From assembly GCA_000827265.1 (NCBI GenBank), contig KN834749.1, positions 2,784,653 through 2,848,652 of the forward strand: a stretch of 64,000 nt of DNA. Direction: 5' to 3'. Below, piece after piece: positions 59,000 to 64,000 of the stretch; within the stretch, counting starts at the first letter, position 1; every line of letters begins with the position of its first letter. The notes beneath the pieces are model-generated. The model made no database searches, was not told the origin of the DNA, and was given only the letters and a program-made list of their open reading frames with translations. A program made the translations under genes and the position numbers. The DNA comes from Collybiopsis luxurians FD-317 M1 (Eukaryota; Basidiomycota; Agaricomycetes; Agaricales; Omphalotaceae).

Positions 59000-59179
59000 G
59001 ATAATCAACGATATGTAGCAAAAAAGGATTGCCGTTGGGAACCGGCTCAAAATCTGATGCTTCCCACGGCTCAAAGCTGGTTTTCGAGAGTCGCTTAGAC
59101 AACGACAAATATACAATGTTTGAAGATAATTCTACAAATACAAGAAATATCTGCAAGTAAATCAATGACAAGACTCATG

Positions 59180-61884
59180 TTAGCTCTGTTCAGTAAACGC
59201 GGAAACACTCTTTCCATCCTTTGTTCCCGGAACATCCATACTTGCATTCTTATCAAAGAACGAGTTGGGTTTAATAGCAATATTGAGATGCTCCACCGGC
59301 ATCCTATGCAAAGCAAATCAGTCATTAATAGCCGGAAACAGCACAATCAACACTCACACAGGCCAATCTTCCGGTCGCGGAATATGCGTCGTTCCCACAG
59401 TCAAAAACACCAATATATCATCATCCTTAACCGGCAATTCACCCGCAACCCAGGAAGCGATAGAATCTTCCGGCTGCTCTCTCGTCTGCGGGACGTACTT
59501 TCCAGCGGGCCACATCCTCCCTCCTTTCTCCCCCTCAACTTCCTTCACAACCCACATGGGATACCTGGTGAATGCAGCTCGACGAAGAGCCCATCCATCC
59601 GCTCTGGCCATCATTGGGGTAATACCACCCTTCATCGATATCGAATACCCAACATCCTTCCCATTTGCATAATGCTTCCTCGCAGAGTTGGTTATCTTCC
59701 ACCTCCTCTCCTTGAGGAAATCATACTCCCTAGCGCTTTCCTTCTCGAGGACAGTCTCGGTCGTGGTGAACGCATTTCCGGCAAAGTTATTGTCCTCTCC
59801 CGTAGCTGATTTTTCTCCTCCGAGAGGAACGACATCTTGCTCCACGACGCTGTTCTTGATACCGTCGATCATGGGGTCGATCCGGAAGGAGAAAATGTGT
59901 TGATGATAGTGAGCATTGATCCCAGGGGCAACAGTCGTACCGAATGGATTAGGCTCTCCGGGTTGTTGAGCGTAGACTTGCAAGATGCCAGTCAGACGGA
60001 CTTCGATTTCCATGGAACCATCTTGGTAAAAGTGATAGTTCCAGATGTACTCTTAACCCTCCATTAGTTCCTGAACACCAGTGAACGGCTACTCGAACTT
60101 ACCGTAGTTGGCTAGCGTGCAGACCATGCTAACAACCAGCCTCCTTCGCCTTGTGGTCTGACTCCTTCCTCCGGGACGATAGTCAGTGTGTTTCCAGAGA
60201 ACACCGCTATCTTCTTCGTGAATGCAGATTACGTTCTTGATCACAATCGCAGCGCCAGAATGCGATACGTAGGCACCAGGCTAAAGGCAAAGTCGCATTC
60301 AGCGTCGAGAAAAAGAGCTCGATCAGGAAAGGCTCACCAGATAATGGATTTGCCCGACACAATCACACCCAAGCGCAAGCTCATTCGCCATTGTTCCCAT
60401 ACCGTACTCGCCGCTGGAAAGAACCCTTCATGAGAAACTAGGGAATAGCTGAGGCATTCCGTACTCACGTATCAAAAGCGAATTTTCGAGGATGAGGATA
60501 CTCTGGCGCACCGTAAGGCACAACCATTTCAACAAGAGATAGTCGATAGAAGATCGGCCTTATGTCGCCGTGGTCGTTGTACGTGACGGTAGACAGCACG
60601 ATACCCTCTCGATGGCCAAAGGCTATAACCATATTAGACTCATGTCCCCAGTATGATAGTGCAACTCACCAATATGCATCTTCCAGTTCTGCCATTCAAG
60701 TTCATGCCCATTCATCTTGAAGCTTACACCCTCGGGCTGCAAAATATGCAAAGGTTTGATATCATCCCTAAGCTTGAACGGCTTCTTCTCCTTCGCCTCC
60801 GCTCCGGCTGGCCCCACAACTTCTTCCGTCTCCGCCATGAGGTCTGGCAGGAAATCAAACGCCTTTTTGGGAGGAGGAATACGTTCTCGGTTGGAAATCT
60901 TCAAAGCTTCTTCAGGATCTGAGAGAGGAGGTAGATTGGTTTTGGGTACAGAAAGTGCATATCCATTCGCAGTGGCCTTGTAGTGCGGAGGGAAATCGAT
61001 CTGAAGGACTTCTTCAGTGTTGGCATCTAAGATAACAATGAAGTCCTGAGGGGATGGCTAGTTCAGGAAGCGAAGAAGGTAGATCGATGCGAAGACGTAC
61101 CATGGGGTGTGCATAAAGATTATCATGTCGCGAATAACGAGCAAACAACAAGGCTTGCTGAATCCTTCTCTTCTGAGGGAAACGCTCATCGTACCCGATT
61201 GACCATCCATCGCAAAAGATTTGTTCAGGAAGTACACCTGTTTGAGAGAGCCTCAGCCTCGGAGAATGGGCGAATAGAAAAAGTCTCACCAACTGCCTTG
61301 GCCAATTCCTGGACCTTTTTATTAGCCTTAACAATCTCCTCACATCTGATGAGTTCCTCGACGGAAATCTGAGGCTGGACCCCTTCTGCTAGCTTCTCCA
61401 ATGTATCCACAGACCATTTGCTTTCCGAGTTAAGGGATACTATGGCATTGTAGGAATGTCCGTTCACAACATCAAGGAACTGAGGGAAAGAGAGTGTTAA
61501 ACGTATTTCAACATTTATATGAGATACCACGCCTCACATCGACTTCAGCTTTCCTAACAATATCCACAGACGCTTCTGGCTGCTTTCCCGGTACCAATGG
61601 AATGCCCAGATAAGCCAAAACGGCCCTTTTGGGTGGGGGAAGCAGATAGGTGGTAATGAACTTGATCGCTTTGATAGATTCGAACTCCGGTTTGGTTATG
61701 TGATGCCGAACAGTGAGAGTGATAGCTGCGATCTGGAAAAACCGTAATTAAACACAAATGAGTAGAAGCATGGAAGGCCTACCTCATCAGGAGTCAAAGG
61801 ATCTAGCGGGTGCTTGAACGCAGTGGGCACGCAATGGGGTAGACCTTGAGAATTTGTAGCTGTAGCAGGAATGACAGTAGCCAT
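59180..61884 (-). CDS. copper amine oxidase
   Basis: Oxidises primary amines to aldehydes with release of ammonia and H2O2. From MATVIPATATNSQGLPHCVP at 61884: N-terminal domains with ITLTVRHHITKPEFESIKAI and VVNGHSYNAIVSLNSESKW, then LPEQIFCDGWSIGYDERF. The catalytic domain has EWQNWKMHIG-FGHREGIVL, YPHPRKFAFDTGEYGMGTMA (catalytic base Asp in AFDTGEYG), and CTLANYEYIWNYHFYQDGSM (NYEY, whose first Tyr becomes topaquinone). Copper ligands are HYHQHIFSFRIDP (H-x-H) and the His of RPEDWPVMPVEHLNIA or TTHIPRP. The stop is at 59180-59182 after SVSAFTEQS. Several introns are needed. No N-terminal signal peptide is seen, but the C terminus is not a clear SKL-type peroxisomal signal either. Confidence 0.92.
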
Positions 61885-64000
61885 GGCTGGTGGTTTAGAG
61901 CAAAATGCAGTTAAATGTCAATATATACGGCCCAATAATCGAAATCGATCAGAGAGAGGGAGGGGATAATCGTTATCCCAGAGATAAGACGAGCTTTCGG
62001 GTGTTCGTGTGAACACTTCGTGACTAGAGCAGTCAGATGCACCAAGAGCTGTGATAACACCCCAAATTAATGAACGGCGGAAGAACGTATACAGTGTAAA
62101 CGGCATTCCTCAGCTTCTCCCAGTATTGATTCGGAAACGATCCGGAACTTGGTTCTATACTGAATTCAACAGGAAAGGGATGTCACGGCCGAGAAATCTC
62201 GGATGAGCGAATGGAACAACTTCGAAGCCAGGTTCTCAGTGTTGAGCTACTGCTGTGTGAGTGATGTCTTGGCTTGTGCAAAACTGTCCACCTACGATAA
62301 GGAAATTTAAAAAGAGTTCTTCGCCAACTCTGCCTCGTCGTAAATCCATAGTCGGTAGACCAAAGAATAGAACTAAAGTTCATGCCGCGAATTGACCCAT
62401 ATGCATGGAAACATTTGGTGGCAACATTTGGTGGCAGCTGACGTAGAGGACGGTAAAGAACTAGCAAAAATTTAGTTGCGGGAGGAACATTTCCGAACAC
62501 ATAGAACAATGCTGGCTGAAGGACAGTCCGAACAGAACTGAGTGGAGCTTGAGGAGTTCGCCTTGATATAGCGGCCATGACGCTTAAACAATACAAGCGC
62601 CAGTCAAAGTGACTGGGCTCAACAGGGTCAGCGCACACGTGACCGTGGCCTTATATGCAAGTGAACGCGTCAATTTCTGTAACGCCGTCATTTCACAGAG
62701 TGCACAAAAGCTCTTTCAGATACTGGAAAGGTTTTAGGATTCCCGGCTCGCCTGTCAAGTCTTCATATGCTACTATGGAATTTCTGTATATACATAAAGA
62801 TATTTCGATGTCATCAGCGAACATCTAGTTAATTGCAAGTATTATAGATCCCTCTAAGTCATAGCAGGGGATCCCTCGAAAGAACCATGCCATATAGACA
62901 GTGAAGTGCTTCGGATACACGTCAACCATCGGTAAGCTCTACTACCGGACTTTCGCATAACTGCAGAGTTCAGAAGCTATGGAGTTCGCTGAAGATGATT
63001 CGCCCGTTTGCGCTTCCTTTGATCGACACAATAAAGTGACGAGTTACTCAATCTGCTACATTATTGCGGCCAGTAAATACACAGAAGCAAGCGCGATCGC
63101 TAATGTTCAACGAAAGAGAAATGGCCGGGGATCTTGTAGTGACAGTTGATTGAATTCTCAGCTGATAAGCAAGTGATTTAGTAATGCGCAACATCTAGAA
63201 CTTACCTATATGCAGTGTAAAATGCAACTCTAGTTCTTCGTGGGTCTCACCTTGAACAGGCCGAATGAACAGGAGACTCAGCCCGCAGGTAACACGTAAC
63301 GAGCCAATCGCGAGCTGGGAGCTGCTAACGATGTCACTCGCCTATGGAAAACCTTGTGCAGATTTTGTGACTCGAACGAAATCCAGCCTCGTTTTCTTCG
63401 TGATTTTACGAGCAACGAGAAAGCATAGTATTCATGTACATATCTTCAGTTGATGGATGAAGAGTTGGCTACAAGGAGACTAGCATTGTTTGGTTGCCGA
63501 CAGCCGATTCTTTGTCTTTTTCATCTCAAGCAAATAGATTTTCATGCGCAAGAACAGAGTGCAGCGAGCTTTGCCGCTGCCGATAGAGAACTGTAACGTG
63601 TTCACAGCTCAGGGGAGTAGAATGCAGGCTCTTATGCAGTGAAACAAAATAAGGAGATTAGAAAGACAGAGTTTTTGGGGGGAGGAATGTTTTTTGAGAT
63701 TTAGAAGCCTCAACCTGACAGAATTTTATCGCAGTTGGGTCGAAGAGGAAAGAACCGGAATCCGTTCGGCGTTATTGATTAGTAATAAATTAGGGAGGCC
63801 GAATTGTCATCATCCATTTATCACGTGGGAACGCGCACGCGACGACGCGCGCCGTGATTGTCCTGTGCGGTGGGCACGAATGTTCATTATTGAGTTGCAG
63901 CTGGGAAGAGCCAGGGGTATTTTTATTATTTCTAAATCCAGATGGTATGTCGAGTTTTCGATGCTGGGAAAGGGTTCTATTTATAGCACAGCGTGTAGTC
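61885..64000. other. right-end stretch with no assigned gene
   Basis: A 151-codon minus-strand frame (62183-62638) with a Met at 62578 (MAAISRRTPQAPLSSVRTVL) has a mitochondrial-presequence look. It is Arg/Ser-rich throughout, and possible introns did not yield a known protein. Beyond 62640 nothing coding is seen. A TATTTATAG near 63979 could belong to a gene starting past the window edge. Confidence 0.4.

Noticed and set aside
1..64000. CRISPR arrays, bacterial operons or phage
   Set aside because: Intron-rich genes of fungal families throughout; no regularly spaced repeats of CRISPR type were seen.

Overview
The window looks like chromosomal DNA from an agaricomycete (mushroom-forming basidiomycete). 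The signs are genes cut by many short introns of about 45-65 nt with GT..AG ends, basidiomycete-typical families (DUF6534 membrane proteins, F-box proteins, a KDZ transposon, a GH30 enzyme with a fungal CBM1), and no operons. All functional calls come from reading translations and splicing exons by eye; no database search was run.

Layout. 0-16.7 kb: the 3' end of a Pro/Ser/Tyr-rich protein, a DUF6534 multi-pass membrane protein, an F-box-like protein, a U1A/U2B''-type snRNP protein, adenosine kinase, a seven-TM-like protein, a DUF2855 protein and an 83-residue single-TM protein. 17.7-38.5 kb: four metabolic genes of secondary-metabolism type, namely a class V PLP enzyme, an O-methyltransferase, an alpha/beta hydrolase and a stand-alone adenylate-forming (NRPS-like) enzyme. 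Inside this group sits a complete KDZ DNA transposon of 9,245 bp (22415-31659). It has 125 bp perfect terminal inverted repeats, an 8 bp target-site duplication (CACTGCGG), an intact-looking transposase and two passenger genes on opposite strands. 41.6-64 kb: a 63 bp inverted repeat, an F-box protein, a secreted GH30 glycosidase with CBM1, an unassigned acidic/Ser-rich protein, an SCI1-like nuclear protein, thioredoxin, a second multi-pass membrane protein, a TauD-type dioxygenase resembling fungal xanthine dioxygenase, a large conserved fungal protein and a copper amine oxidase.

How the parts relate. Most genes are independent housekeeping or accessory genes. The exception is 17.7-38.5 kb. 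There an amino-group-handling PLP enzyme, a methyltransferase, a hydrolase and a carboxylate-activating enzyme are consistent with a small biosynthetic gene cluster into which the KDZ element later inserted. The cluster idea and any product are inference. The transposon boundaries, TIRs and duplication are read directly from the sequence.
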